Shown here piece by piece: positions 10,170 through 23,715 of a DNA stretch of 64,000 nucleotides (its first letter is position 1; each line of letters opens with the position of its first letter). Both the position numbers and the translations under genes were made by a program. Origin of the DNA: Limanda limanda (Eukaryota; Chordata; Actinopteri; Pleuronectiformes; Pleuronectidae); assembly GCF_963576545.1 (NCBI RefSeq), contig NW_026870601.1, positions 371,431-435,430 of the forward strand, read 5' to 3'. Under the pieces are notes generated by a model. It saw nothing but the letters and a program-made list of their open reading frames with translations. It ran no database searches and had not been told where the DNA came from.

Positions 10170-12443
10170 GATATTCTTGAATAACTTTTTTTGTGAAGGT
10201 CGGAGAGACTTGCAAGTAGGCTCTACCCCCACTAAATGGGGTTGCGCGCATCGATCAGTACCATCCTTGAGCTTCTCCGACTTTCGGAAGGGTTAGGGTT
10301 AGGGTTAGGGATGAAAGCACATAGGAGAAAGAGATATTCTTGAATAACTTTTTTTGTGAAGGTCGGAGAGACTTGCAAGTAGGCTCTACCCCCACTAAAT
10401 GGGGTAGCGCGCATCGATCAGTACCATCCTTGAGCTTCTCCGACTTTCGGAAGGGTTTGGGTTAGGGTTAGGGATGAAAGCACATAGGAGAAAGAGATAT
10501 TCTTGAATAACTTTTTTTGTGAAGGTCGGAGAGACTTGCAAGTAGGCTCTACCCCCACTAAATGGGGTAGCGCGCATCGATCGGTACCATCCTTGAGCTT
10601 CTCCGACTTTCGGAAGGGTTAGGGTTAGGGTTAGGGATGAAAGCACATAGGAGAAAGAGATATTCTTGAATAACTTTTTTTGTGAAGGTCGGAGAGACTT
10701 GCAAGTAGGCTCTACCCCCACTAAATGGGGTTGCGCGCATCGATCAGTACCATCCTTGAGCTTCTCCGACTTTCGGAAGGGTTAGGGTTAGGGTTAGGGA
10801 TGAAAGCACATAGGAGAAAGAGATATTCTTGAATAACTTTTTTTGTGAAGGTCGGAGAGACTTGCAAGTAGGCTCTACCCCCACTAAATGGGGTAGCGCG
10901 CATCGATCGGTACCATCCTTGAGCTTCTCCGACTTTCGGAAGGGTTAGGGTTAGGGTTAGGGATGAAAGCACATAGGAGAAAGAGATATTCTTGAATAAC
11001 TTTTTTTGTGAAGGTCGGAGAGACTTGCAAATAGGCTCTACCCCCACTAAATGGGGTAGCGCGCATCGATCGGTACCATCCTTGAGCTTCTCCGACTTTC
11101 GGAAGGGTTAGGGTTAGGGTTAGGGATGAAAGCACATAGGAGAAAGAGATATTCTTGAATAACTTTTTTTGTGAAGGTCGGAGAGACTTGCAAGTAGGCT
11201 CTACCCCCACTAAATGGGGTAGCGCGCATCGATCGGTACCATCCTTGAGCTTCTCCGACTTTCGGAAGGGTTAGGGTTAGGGTTAGGGATGAAAGCACAT
11301 AGGAGAAAGAGATATTCTTGAATAACTTTTTTTGTGAAGGTCGGAGAGACTTGGAAAGTGGTTGCATCTGGACTAATTTGGGTCCTGCGGATCGATTGGT
11401 ACCATCCCCGAGCTTGTACGACCTTCGGAAGAGGTCGACCGACGAAATTCCCCCAAATCTGAGGAGATATTCTTGAATAACTTTTTTTGTGAAGGTCGGA
11501 GAGACTTGCAAGTAGGCTCTACCCCCACTAAATGGGGTTGCGCGCATCGATCAGTACCATCCTTGAGCTTCTCCGACTTTCGGAAGGGTTAGGGTTAGGG
11601 TTAGGGATGAAAGCACATAGGAGAAAGAGATATTCTTGAATAACTTTTTTTGTGAAGGTCGGAGAGACTTGCAAGTAGGCTCTACCCCCACTAAATGGGG
11701 TAGCGCGCATCGATCAGTACCATCCTTGAGCTTCTCCGACTTTCGGAAGGGTTAGGGTTAGGGTTAGGGATGAAAGCACATAGGAGAAAGAGATATTCTT
11801 GAATAACTTTTTTTGTGAAGGTCGGAGAGACTTGCAAGTAGGCTCTACCCCCACTAAATGGGGTAGCGCGCATCGATCGGTACCATCCTTGAGCTTCTCC
11901 GACTTTCGGAAGGGTTAGGGTTAGGGTTAGGGATGAAAGCACATAGGAGAAAGAGATATTCTTGAATAACTTTTTTTGTGAAGGTCGGAGAGACTTGCAA
12001 GTAGGCTCTACCCCCACTAAATGGGGTAGCGCGCATCGATCGGTACCATCCTTGAGCTTCTCCGACTTTCGGAAGGGTTAGGGTTAGGGTTAGGGATGAA
12101 AGCACATAGGAGAAAGAGATATTCTTGAATAACTTTTTTTGTGAAGGTCGGAGAGACTTGCAAGTAGGCTCTACCCCCACTAAATGGGGTAGCGCGCATC
12201 GATCGGTACCATCCTTGAGCTTCTCCGACTTTCGGAAGGGTTAGGGTTAGGGTTAGGGATGAAAGCACATAGGAGAAAGAGATATTCTTGAATAACTTTT
12301 TTTGTGAAGGTCGGAGAGACTTGCAAGTAGGCTCTACCCCCACTAAATGGGGTAGCGCGCATCGATCGGTACCATCCTTGAGCTTCTCCGACTTTCGGAA
12401 GGGTTAGGGTTAGGGTTAGGGATGAAAGCACATAGGAGAAAGA

Positions 12444-15400
12444 GATATTCTTGAATAACTTTTTTTGTGAAGGTCGGAGAGACTTGGAAAGTGGTTGCAT
12501 CTGGACTAATTTGGGTCCTGCGGATCGATTGGTACCATCCCCGAGCTTGTACGACCTTCGGAAGAGGTCGACCGACGAAATTCCCCCAAATCTGAGGAGA
12601 TATTCTTGAATAACTTTTTTTGTGAAGGTCGGAGAGACTTGCAAGTAGGCTCTACCCCCACTAAATGGGGTTGCGCGCATCGATCAGTACCATCCTTGAG
12701 CTTCTCCGACTTTCGGAAGGGTTAGGGTTAGGGATGAAAGCACATAGGAGAAAGAGATATTCTTGAATAACTTTTTTTGTGAAGGTCGGAGAGACTTGCA
12801 AGTAGGCTCTACCCCCACTAAATGGGGTAGCGCGCATCGATCGGTACCATCCTTGAGCTTCTCCGACTTTCGGAAGGGTTAGGGTTAGGGTTAGGGATGA
12901 AAGCACATAGGAGAAAGAGATATTCTTGAATAACTTTTTTTGTGAAGGTCGGAGAGACTTGCAAGTAGGCTCTACCCCCACTAAATGGGGTAGCGCGCAT
13001 CGATCGGTACCATCCTTGAGCTTCTCCGACTTTCGGAAGGGTTAGGGTTAGGGTTAGGGATGAAAGCACATAGGAGAAAGAGATATTCTTGAATAACTTT
13101 TTTTGTGAAGGTCGGAGAGACTTGGAAAGTGGTTGCATCTGGACTAATTTGGGTCCTGCGGATCGATTGGTACCATCCCCGAGCTTGTACGACCTTCGGA
13201 AGAGGTCGACCGACGAAATTCCCCCAAATCTGAGGAGATATTCTTGAATAACTTTTTTTGTGAAGGTCGGAGAGACTTGCAAGTAGGCTCTACCCCCACT
13301 AAATGGGGTTGCGCGCATCGATCAGTACCATCCTTGAGCTTCTCCGACTTTCGGAAGGGTTAGGGTTAGGGTTAGGGATGAAAGCACATAGGAGAAAGAG
13401 ATATTCTTGAATAACTTTTTTTGTGAAGGTCGGAGAGACTTGCAAGTAGGCTCTACCCCCACTAAATGGGGTAGCGCGCATCGATCGGTACCATCCTTGA
13501 GCTTCTCCGACTTTCGGAAGGGTTAGGGTTAGGGTTAGGGATGAAAGCACATAGGAGAAAGAGATATTCTTGAATAACTTTTTTTGTGAAGGTCGGAGAG
13601 ACTTGCAAGTAGGCTCTACCCCCACTAAATGGGGTAGCGCGCATCGATCGGTACCATCCTTGAGCTTCTCCGACTTTCGGAAGGGTTAGGGTTAGGGTTA
13701 GGGATGAAAGCACATAGGAGAAAGAGATATTCTTGAATAACTTTTTTTGTGAAGGTCGGAGAGACTTGCAAGTAGGCTCTACCCCCACTAAATGGGGTAG
13801 CGCGCATCGATCGGTACCATCCTTGAGCTTCTCCGACTTTCGGAAGGGTTAGGGTTAGGGTTAGGGATGAAAGCACATAGGAGAAAGAGATATTCTTGAA
13901 TAACTTTTTTTGTGAAGGTCGGAGAGACTTGCAAGTAGGCTCTACCCCCACTAAATGGGGTAGCGCGCATCGATCGGTACCATCCTTGAGCTTCTCCGAC
14001 TTTCGGAAGGGTTAGGGTTAGGGTTAGGGATGAAAGCACATAGGAGAAAGAGATATTCTTGAATAACTTTTTTTGTGAAGGTCGGAGAGACTTGCAAGTA
14101 GGCTCTACCCCCACTAAATGGGGTAGCGCGCATCGATCGGTACCATCCTTGAGCTTCTCCGACTTTCGGAAGGGTTAGGGTTAGGGTTAGGGATGAAAGC
14201 ACATAGGAGAAAGAGATATTCTTGAATAACTTTTTTTGTGAAGGTCGGAGAGACTTGCAAGTAGGCTCTACCCCCACTAAATGGGGTAGCGCGCATCGAT
14301 CGGTACCATCCTTGAGCTTCTCCGACTTTCGGAAGGGTTAGGGTTAGGGTTAGGGATGAAAGCACATAGGAGAAAGAGATATTCTTGAATAACTTTTTTT
14401 GTGAAGGTCGGAGAGACTTGCAAGTAGGCTCTACCCCCACTAAATGGGGTAGCGCGCATCGATCGGTACCATCCTTGAGCTTCTCCGACTTTCGGAAGGG
14501 TTAGGGTTAGGGTTAGGGATGAAAGCACATAGGAGAAAGAGATATTCTTGAATAACTTTTTTTGTGAAGGTCGGAGAGACTTGCAAGTAGGCTCTACCCC
14601 CACTAAATGGGGTAGCGCGCATCGATCGGTACCATCCTTGAGCTTCTCCGACTTTCGGAAGGGTTAGTGTTAGGGTTAGGGATGAAAGCACATAGGAGAA
14701 AGAGATATTCTTGAATAACTTTTTTTGTGAAGGTCGGAGAGACTTGGAAAGTGGTTGCATCTGGACTAATTTGGGTCCTGCGGATCGATTGGTACCATCC
14801 CCGAGCTTGTACGACCTTCGGAAGAGGTCGACCGACGAAATTCCCCCAAATCTGAGGAGATATTCTTGAATAACTTTTTTTGTGAAGGTCGGAGAGACTT
14901 GCAAGTAGGCTCTACCCCCACTAAATGGGGTAGCGCGCATCGATCGGTACCATCCTTGAGCTTCTCCGACTTTCGGAAGGGTTAGGGTTAGGGTTAGGGA
15001 TGAAAGCACATAGGAGAAAGAGATATTCTTGAATAACTTTTTTTGTGAAGGTCGGAGAGACTTGCAAGTAGGCTCTACCCCCACTAAATGGGGTAGCGCG
15101 CATCGATCGGTACCATCCTTGAGCTTCTCCGACTTTCGGAAGGGTTAGGGTTAGGGTTAGGGATGAAAGCACATAGGAGAAAGAGATATTCTTGAATAAC
15201 TTTTTTTGTGAAGGTCGGAGAGACTTGCAAGTAGGCTCTACCCCCACTAAATGGGGTAGCGCGCATCGATCGGTACCATCTTTGAGCTTCTCCGACTTTT
15301 GGAAGGGTTAGGGTTAGGGTTAGGGATGAAAGCACATAGGAGAAAGAGATATTCTTGAATAACTTTTTTTGTGAAGGTCGGAGAGACTTGCAAGTAGGCT

Positions 15401-16798
15401 CTACCCCCACTAAATGGGGTAGCGCGCATCGATCGGTACCATCCTTGAGCTTCTCCGACTTTCGGAAGGGTTAGGGTTAGGGTTAGGGATGAAAGCACAT
15501 AGGAGAAAGAGATATTCTTGAATAACTTTTTTTGTGAAGGTCGGAGAGACTTGCAAGTAGGCTCTACCCCCACTAAATGGGGTAGCGCGCATCGATCGGT
15601 ACCATCCTTGAGCTTCTCCGACTTTCGGAAGGGTTAGTGTTAGGGTTAGGGATGAAAGCACATAGGAGAAAGAGATATTCTTGAATAGCTTTTTTTGTGA
15701 AGGTCGGAGAGACTTGGAAAGTGGTTGCATCTGGACTAATTTGGGTCCTGCGGATCGATTGGTACCATCCCCGAGCTTGTACGACCTTCGGAAGAGGTCG
15801 ACCGACGAAATTCCCCCAAATCTGAGGAGATATTCTTGAATAACTTTTTTTGTGAAGGTCGGAGAGACTTGCAAGTAGGCTCTACCCCCACTAAATGGGG
15901 TAGCGCGCATCGATCGGTACCATCCTTGAGCTTCTCCGACTTTCGGAAGGGTTAGGGTTAGGGTTAGGGATGAAAGCACATAGGAGAAAGAGATATTCTT
16001 GAATAACTTTTTTTGTGAAGGTCGGAGAGACTTGCAAGTAGGCTCTACCCCCACTAAATGGGGTAGCGCGCATCGATCGGTACCATCCTTGAGCTTCTCC
16101 GACTTTCGGAAGGGTTAGGGTTAGGGTTAGGGATGAAAGCACATAGGAGAAAGAGATATTCTTGAATAACTTTTTTTGTGAAGGTCGGAGAGACTTGCAA
16201 GTAGGCTCTACCCCCACTAAATGGGGTAGCGCGCATCGATCGGTACCATCCTTGAGCTTCTCCGACTTTCGGAAGGGTTAGTGTTAGGGTTAGGGATGAA
16301 AGCACATAGGAGAAAGAGATATTCTTGAATAACTTTTTTTGTGAAGGTCGGAGAGACTTGGAAAGTGGTTGCATCTGGACTAATTTGGGTCCTGCGGATC
16401 GATTGGTACCATCCCCGAGCTTGTACGACCTTCGGAAGAGGTCGACCGACGAAATTCCCCCAAATCTGAGGAGATATTCTTGAATAACTTTTTTTGTGAA
16501 GGTCGGAGAGACTTGCAAGTAGGCTCTACCCCCACTAAATGGGGTAGCGCGCATCGATCGGTACCATCCTTGAGCTTCTCCGACTTTCGGAAGGGTTAGG
16601 GTTAGGGTTAGGGATGAAAGCACATAGGAGAAAGAGATATTCTTGAATAACTTTTTTTGTGAAGGTCGGAGAGACTTGCAAGTAGGCTCTACCCCCACTA
16701 AATGGGGTAGCGCGCATCGATCGGTACCATCCTTGAGCTTCTCCGACTTTCGGAAGGGTTAGGGTTAGGGTTAGGGATGAAAGCACATAGGAGAAAGA
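12444..16798 (+). repeat. Mosaic segment with mutated-hexamer duplicates
   Basis: A runs are 3,9,5,3,2. Three A monomers, each directly before a B, share a TTAGTG hexamer: 14541-14703, 15511-15673 and 16155-16317. The intervening lengths are 970 bp (B+5A) and 644 bp (B+3A). This looks like the same B-plus-A-run module copied twice, with two A monomers lost or gained. Confidence 0.85.
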
Positions 16799-18243
16799 GA
16801 TATTCTTGAATAACTTTTTTTGTGAAGGTCGGAGAGACTTGGAAAGTGGTTGCATCTGGATTAATTTGGGTCCTGCAGATCGATTGGTACCATCCCCGAG
16901 CTTGTACGACCTTCGGAAGAGGTCGACCGACGAAATTCCCCCAAATCTGAGGAGATATTCTTGAATAACTTTTTTTGTGAAGGTCGGAGAGACTTGCAAG
17001 TAGGCTCTACCCCCACTAAATGGGGTTGCGCGCATCGATCAGTACCATCCTTGAGCTTCTCCGACTTTTGGAAGGGTTAGGGTTAGGGTTAGGGATGAAA
17101 GCACATAGGAGAAAGAGATATTCTTGAATAACTTTTTTTGTGAAGGTCGGAGAGACTTGCAAGTAGGCTCTACCCCCACTAAATGGGGTAGCGCGCATCG
17201 ATCGGTACCATCCTTGAGCTTCTCCGACTTTCGGAAGGGTTAGGGTTAGGGTTAGGGATGAAAGCACATAGGAGAAAGAGATATTCTTGAATAACTTTTT
17301 TTGTGAAGGTCGGAGAGACTTGCAAGTAGGCTCTACCCCCACTAAATGGGGTAGCGCGCATCGATCGGTACCATCCTTGAGCTTCTCCGACTTTCGGAAG
17401 GGTTAGGGTTAGGGATGAAAGCACATAGGAGAAAGAGATATTCTTGAATAACTTTTTTTGTGAAGGTCGGAGAGACTTGCAAGTAGGCTCTACCCCCACT
17501 TAATGGGGTAGCGCGCATCGATCGGTACCATCCTTGAGCTTCTCCGACTTTCGGAAGGGTTAGGGTTAGGGTTAGGGATGAAAGCACATAGGAGAAAGAG
17601 ATATTCTTGAATAACTTTTTTTGTGAAGGTCGGAGAGACTTGGAAAGTGGTTGCATCTGGACTAATTTGGGTCCTGCAGATCGATTGGTACCATCCCCGA
17701 GCTTGTACGACCTTCGGAAGAGGTCGACCGACGAAATTCCCCCAAATCTGAGGAGATATTCTTGAATAACTTTTTTTGTGAAGGTCGGAGAGACTTGCAA
17801 GTAGGCTCTACCCCCACTAAATGGGGTTGCGCGCATCGATCAGTACCATCCTTGAGCTTCTCCGACTTTTGGAAGGGTTAGGGTTAGGGTTAGGGATGAA
17901 AGCACATAGGAGAAAGAGATATTCTTGAATAACTTTTTTTGTGAAGGTCGGAGAGACTTGCAAGTAGGCTCTACCCCCACTAAATGGGGTAGCGCGCATC
18001 GATCGGTACCATCCTTGAGCTTCTCCGACTTTCGGAAGGGTTAGGGTTAGGGTTAGGGATGAAAGCACATAGGAGAAAGAGATATTCTTGAATAACTTTT
18101 TTTGTGAAGGTCGGAGAGACTTGCAAGTAGGCTCTACCCCCACTAAATGGGGTAGCGCGCATCGATCGGTACCATCCTTGAGCTTCTCCGACTTTCGGAA
18201 GGGTTAGGGTTAGGGTTAGGGATGAAAGCACATAGGAGAAAGA
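16799..18243 (+). repeat. 1,445-bp tandem duplication, copy 1
   Basis: This unit is two B and seven A monomers, one A being the 157-bp form. Private markers are GGATTAATTT in the first B and CCACTTAATG in one A. The next 1,445 bp repeat it with the same markers. Confidence 0.9.
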
Positions 18244-19688
18244 GATATTCTTGAATAACTTTTTTTGTGAAGGTCGGAGAGACTTGGAAAGTGGTTGCAT
18301 CTGGATTAATTTGGGTCCTGCAGATCGATTGGTACCATCCCCGAGCTTGTACGACCTTCGGAAGAGGTCGACCGACGAAATTCCCCCAAATCTGAGGAGA
18401 TATTCTTGAATAACTTTTTTTGTGAAGGTCGGAGAGACTTGCAAGTAGGCTCTACCCCCACTAAATGGGGTTGCGCGCATCGATCAGTACCATCCTTGAG
18501 CTTCTCCGACTTTTGGAAGGGTTAGGGTTAGGGTTAGGGATGAAAGCACATAGGAGAAAGAGATATTCTTGAATAACTTTTTTTGTGAAGGTCGGAGAGA
18601 CTTGCAAGTAGGCTCTACCCCCACTAAATGGGGTAGCGCGCATCGATCGGTACCATCCTTGAGCTTCTCCGACTTTCGGAAGGGTTAGGGTTAGGGTTAG
18701 GGATGAAAGCACATAGGAGAAAGAGATATTCTTGAATAACTTTTTTTGTGAAGGTCGGAGAGACTTGCAAGTAGGCTCTACCCCCACTAAATGGGGTAGC
18801 GCGCATCGATCGGTACCATCCTTGAGCTTCTCCGACTTTCGGAAGGGTTAGGGTTAGGGATGAAAGCACATAGGAGAAAGAGATATTCTTGAATAACTTT
18901 TTTTGTGAAGGTCGGAGAGACTTGCAAGTAGGCTCTACCCCCACTTAATGGGGTAGCGCGCATCGATCGGTACCATCCTTGAGCTTCTCCGACTTTCGGA
19001 AGGGTTAGGGTTAGGGTTAGGGATGAAAGCACATAGGAGAAAGAGATATTCTTGAATAACTTTTTTTGTGAAGGTCGGAGAGACTTGGAAAGTGGTTGCA
19101 TCTGGACTAATTTGGGTCCTGCAGATCGATTGGTACCATCCCCGAGCTTGTACGACCTTCGGAAGAGGTCGACCGACGAAATTCCCCCAAATCTGAGGAG
19201 ATATTCTTGAATAACTTTTTTTGTGAAGGTCGGAGAGACTTGCAAGTAGGCTCTACCCCCACTAAATGGGGTTGCGCGCATCGATCAGTACCATCCTTGA
19301 GCTTCTCCGACTTTTGGAAGGGTTAGGGTTAGGGTTAGGGATGAAAGCACATAGGAGAAAGAGATATTCTTGAATAACTTTTTTTGTGAAGGTCGGAGAG
19401 ACTTGCAAGTAGGCTCTACCCCCACTAAATGGGGTAGCGCGCATCGATCGGTACCATCCTTGAGCTTCTCCGACTTTCGGAAGGGTTAGGGTTAGGGTTA
19501 GGGATGAAAGCACATAGGAGAAAGAGATATTCTTGAATAACTTTTTTTGTGAAGGTCGGAGAGACTTGCAAGTAGGCTCTACCCCCACTAAATGGGGTAG
19601 CGCGCATCGATCGGTACCATCCTTGAGCTTCTCCGACTTTCGGAAGGGTTAGGGTTAGGGTTAGGGATGAAAGCACATAGGAGAAAGA
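18244..19688 (+). repeat. 1,445-bp tandem duplication, copy 2
   Basis: Second direct copy, matching in monomer order and in the GGATTAATTT and CCACTTAATG markers, and also in the 157-bp A. Its left part simultaneously belongs to the block that recurs at 35,328, so the tandem step and the long-range step overlap in history. Confidence 0.9.
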
Positions 19689-20169
19689 GATATTCTTGAA
19701 TAACTTTTTTTGTGAAGGTCGGAGAGACTTGCAAGTAGGCTCTACCCCCACTAAATGGGGTAGCGCGCATCGATCGGTACCATCCTTGAGCTTCTCCGAC
19801 TTTCGGAAGGGTTAGGGTTAGGGTTAGGGATGAAAGCACATAGGAGAAAGAGATATTCTTGAATAACTTTTTTTGTGAAGGTCGGAGAGACTTGGAAAGT
19901 GGTTGCATCTGGACTAATTTGGGTCCTGCGGATCGATTGGTACCATCCCCGAGCTTGTACGACCTTCGGAAGAGGTCGACCGACGAAATTCCCCCAAATC
20001 TGAGGAGATATTCTTGAATAACTTTTTTTGTGAAGGTCGGAGAGACTTGCAAGTAGGCTCTACCCCCACTAAATGGGGTTGCGCGCATCGATCAGTACCA
20101 TCCTTGAGCTTCTCCGACTTTCGGAAGGGTTAGGGTTAGGGTTAGGGATGAAAGCACATAGGAGAAAGA

Positions 20170-21123
20170 GATATTCTTGAATAACTTTTTTTGTGAAGGT
20201 CGGAGAGACTTGGAAAGTGGTTGCATCTGGACTAATTTGGGTCCTGCGGATCGATTGGTACCATCCCCGAGCTTGTACGACCTTCGGAAGAGGTCGACCG
20301 ACGAAATTCCCCCAAATCTGAGGAGATATTCTTGAATAACTTTTTTTGTGAAGGTCGGAGAGACTTGCAAGTAGGCTCTACCCCCACTAAATGGGGTAGC
20401 GCGCATCGATCGGTACCATCCTTGAGCTTCTCCGACTTTCGGAAGGGTTAGGGTTAGGGTTAGGGATGAAAGCACATAGGAGAAAGAGATATTCTTGAAT
20501 AACTTTTTTTGTGAAGGTCGGAGAGACTTGGAAAGTGGTTGCATCTGGACTAATTTGGGTCCTGCGGATCGATTGGTACCATCCCCGAGCTTGTACGACC
20601 TTCGGAAGAGGTCGACCGACGAAATTCCCCCAAATCTGAGGAGATATTCTTGAATAACCTTTTTTGTGAAGGTCGGAGAGACTTGCAAGTAGGCTCTACT
20701 CCCACTAAATGGGGTTGCGCGCATCGATCGGTACCATCCTTGAGCTTCTCCGACTTTCGGAAGGGTTAGGGTTAGGGTTAGGGATGAAAGCACATAGGAG
20801 AAAGAGATATTCTTGAATAACTTTTTTTGTGAAGGTCGGAGAGACTTGCAAGTAGGCTCTACCCCCACTAAATGGGGTAGCGCGCATCGATCGGTACCAT
20901 CCTTGAGCTTCTCCGACTTTCGGAAGGGTTAGGGTTAGGGTTAGGGATGAAAGCACATAGGAGAAAGAGATATTCTTGAATAACTTTTTTTGTGAAGGTC
21001 GGAGAGACTTGGAAAGTGGTTTCATCTGGACTAATTTGGGTCCTGCGGATCGATTGGTACCATCCCCGAGCTTGTACGACCTTCGGAAGAGGTCGACCGA
21101 CGAAATTCCCCCAAATCTGAGGA
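20170..21123 (+). repeat. 954-bp cassette B-A-B-A-A-B, copy 2
   Basis: Same monomer order and same CTACTCCCAC and GGTTTCATC markers as the copy at 9216, but without the GATATACTTG change in the first B. Confidence 0.85.
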
Positions 21124-23397
21124 GATATTCTTGAATAACTTTTTTTGTGAAGGTCGGAGAGACTTGCAAGTAGGCTCTACCCCCACTAAATGGGGTTGCG
21201 CGCATCGATCAGTACCATCCTTGAGCTTCTCCGACTTTCGGAAGGGTTAGGGTTAGGGTTAGGGATGAAAGCACATAGGAGAAAGAGATATTCTTGAATA
21301 ACTTTTTTTGTGAAGGTCGGAGAGACTTGCAAGTAGGCTCTACCCCCACTAAATGGGGTAGCGCGCATCGATCGGTACCATCCTTGAGCTTCTCCGACTT
21401 TCGGAAGGGTTAGGGTTAGGGTTAGGGATGAAAGCACATAGGAGAAAGAGATATTCTTGAATAACTTTTTTTGTGAAGGTCGGAGAGACTTGCAAATAGG
21501 CTCTACCCCCACTAAATGGGGTAGCGCGCATCGATCGGTACCATCCTTGAGCTTCTCCGACTTTCGGAAGGGTTAGGGTTAGGGTTAGGGATGAAAGCAC
21601 ATAGGAGAAAGAGATATTCTTGAATAACTTTTTTTGTGAAGGTCGGAGAGACTTGCAAGTAGGCTCTACCCCCACTAAATGGGGTAGCGCGCATCGATCG
21701 GTACCATCCTTGAGCTTCTCCGACTTTCGGAAGGGTTAGGGTTAGGGTTAGGGATGAAAGCACATAGGAGAAAGAGATATTCTTGAATAACTTTTTTTGT
21801 GAAGGTCGGAGAGACTTGGAAAGTGGTTGCATCTGGACTAATTTGGGTCCTGCGGATCGATTGGTACCATCCCCGAGCTTGTACGACCTTCGGAAGAGGT
21901 CGACCGACGAAATTCCCCCAAATCTGAGGAGATATTCTTGAATAACTTTTTTTGTGAAGGTCGGAGAGACTTGCAAGTAGGCTCTACCCCCACTAAATGG
22001 GGTTGCGCGCATCGATCAGTACCATCCTTGAGCTTCTCCGACTTTCGGAAGGGTTAGGGTTAGGGTTAGGGATGAAAGCACATAGGAGAAAGAGATATTC
22101 TTGAATAACTTTTTTTGTGAAGGTCGGAGAGACTTGCAAGTAGGCTCTACCCCCACTAAATGGGGTAGCGCGCATCGATCGGTACCATCCTTGAGCTTCT
22201 CCGACTTTCGGAAGGGTTAGGGTTAGGGTTAGGGATGAAAGCACATAGGAGAAAGAGATATTCTTGAATAACTTTTTTTGTGAAGGTCGGAGAGACTTGC
22301 AAGTAGGCTCTACCCCCACTAAATGGTGTAGCGCGCATCGATCGGTACCATCCTTGAGCTTCTCCGACTTTCGGAAGGGTTAGGGTTAGGGTTAGGGATG
22401 AAAGCACATAGGAGAAAGAGATATTCTTGAATAACTTTTTTTGTGAAGGTCGGAGAGACTTGCAAGTAGGCTCTACCCCCACTAAATGGGGTAGCGCGCA
22501 TCGATCGGTACCATCCTTGAGCTTCTCCGACTTTCGGAAGGGTTAGGGTTAGGGTTAGGGATGAAAGCACATAGGAGAAAGAGATATTCTTGAATAACTT
22601 TTTTTGTGAAGGTCGGAGAGACTTGCAAGTAGGCTCTACCCCCACTAAATGGGGTAGCGCGCATCGATCGGTACCATCCTTGAGCTTCTCCGACTTTCGG
22701 AAGGGTTAGGGTTAGGGTTAGGGATGAAAGCACATAGGAGAAAGAGATATTCTTGAATAACTTTTTTTGTGAAGGTCGGAGAGACTTGCAAGTAGGCTCT
22801 ACCCCCACTAAATGGGGTAGCGCGCATCGATCGGTACCATCCTTGAGCTTCTCCGACTTTCGGAAGGGTTAGGGTTAGGGTTAGGGATGAAAGCACATAG
22901 GAGAAAGAGATATTCTTGAATAACTTTTTTTGTGAAGGTCGGAGAGACTTGCAAGTAGGCTCTACCCCCACTAAATGGGGTAGCGCGCATCGATCGGTAC
23001 CATCCTTGAGCTTCTCCGACTTTCGGAAGGGTTAGGGTTAGGGTTAGGGATGAAAGCACATAGGAGAAAGAGATATTCTTGAATAACTTTTTTTGTGAAG
23101 GTCGGAGAGACTTGCAAGTAGGCTCTACCCCCACTAAATGGGGTAGCGCGCATCGATCGGTACCATCCTTGAGCTTCTCCGACTTTCGGAAGGGTTAGGG
23201 TTAGGGTTAGGGATGAAAGCACATAGGAGAAAGAGATATTCTTGAATAACTTTTTTTGTGAAGGTCGGAGAGACTTGCAAGTAGGCTCTACCCCCACTAA
23301 ATGGGGTAGCGCGCATCGATCGGTACCATCCTTGAGCTTCTCCGACTTTCGGAAGGGTTAGGGTTAGGGTTAGGGATGAAAGCACATAGGAGAAAGA

Positions 23398-23715
23398 GAT
23401 ATTCTTGAATAACTTTTTTTGTGAAGGTCGGAGAGACTTGGAAAGTGGTTGCATCTGGACTAATTTGGGTCCTGCGGATCGATTGGTACCATCCCCGAGC
23501 TTGTACGACCTTCGGAAGAGGTCGACCGACGAAATTCCCCCAAATCTGAGGAGATATTCTTGAATAACTTTTTTTGTGAAGGTTGGAGAGACTTGCAAGT
23601 AGGCTCTACCCCCACTAAATGGGGTAGCGCGCATCGATCGGTACCATCCTTGAGCTTCTCCGACTTTCGGAAGGGTTAGGGTTAGGGTTAGGGATGAAAG
23701 CACATAGGAGAAAGA
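23398..23715 (+). repeat. 318-bp A/B dimer with GGTTGG marker
   Basis: One B and one A. The A carries GGTTGGAGAG near 23581, the second of the three copies of this marker; the others are in the dimers at 3098-3415 and 32432-32749. Confidence 0.8.

Larger units (their letters stand above)
3897..12443 (+). repeat. Long-range duplicated block, copy I
   Basis: A runs are 4,9,2,4,4,4,1,2,7,6. The block matches 23716-31624, where runs are 4,9,2,3,4,1,2,7,8. The offset is 19,819 bp at the left and 18,855 bp from about 8.1 kb on. Shared rare markers fix the alignment: GGAAAGAC near 4573/24392, CAAATAGG near 4421/24240 and 11028/29883, GATATACTTG at 9216/28071 (the only two I saw), and TTTCATCTGG in the B at 10015/28870. 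The left end also matches 33231 onward and 43074 onward. Confidence 0.85.
18244..23397 (+). repeat. 5,154-bp block, copy 1 (repeats at 35328)
   Basis: A runs are 4,4,1,1,2,4,9. The block matches 35328-40481 in run order and in the GCAG/GCGG type of each B checked, and both copies are 5,154 bp. Equal length hides two compensating 6-bp differences. A 157-bp A occurs here at 18725 and in the other copy at 39999, so the offset is 17,084 bp at the left and 17,090 bp in the middle. Confidence 0.85.
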
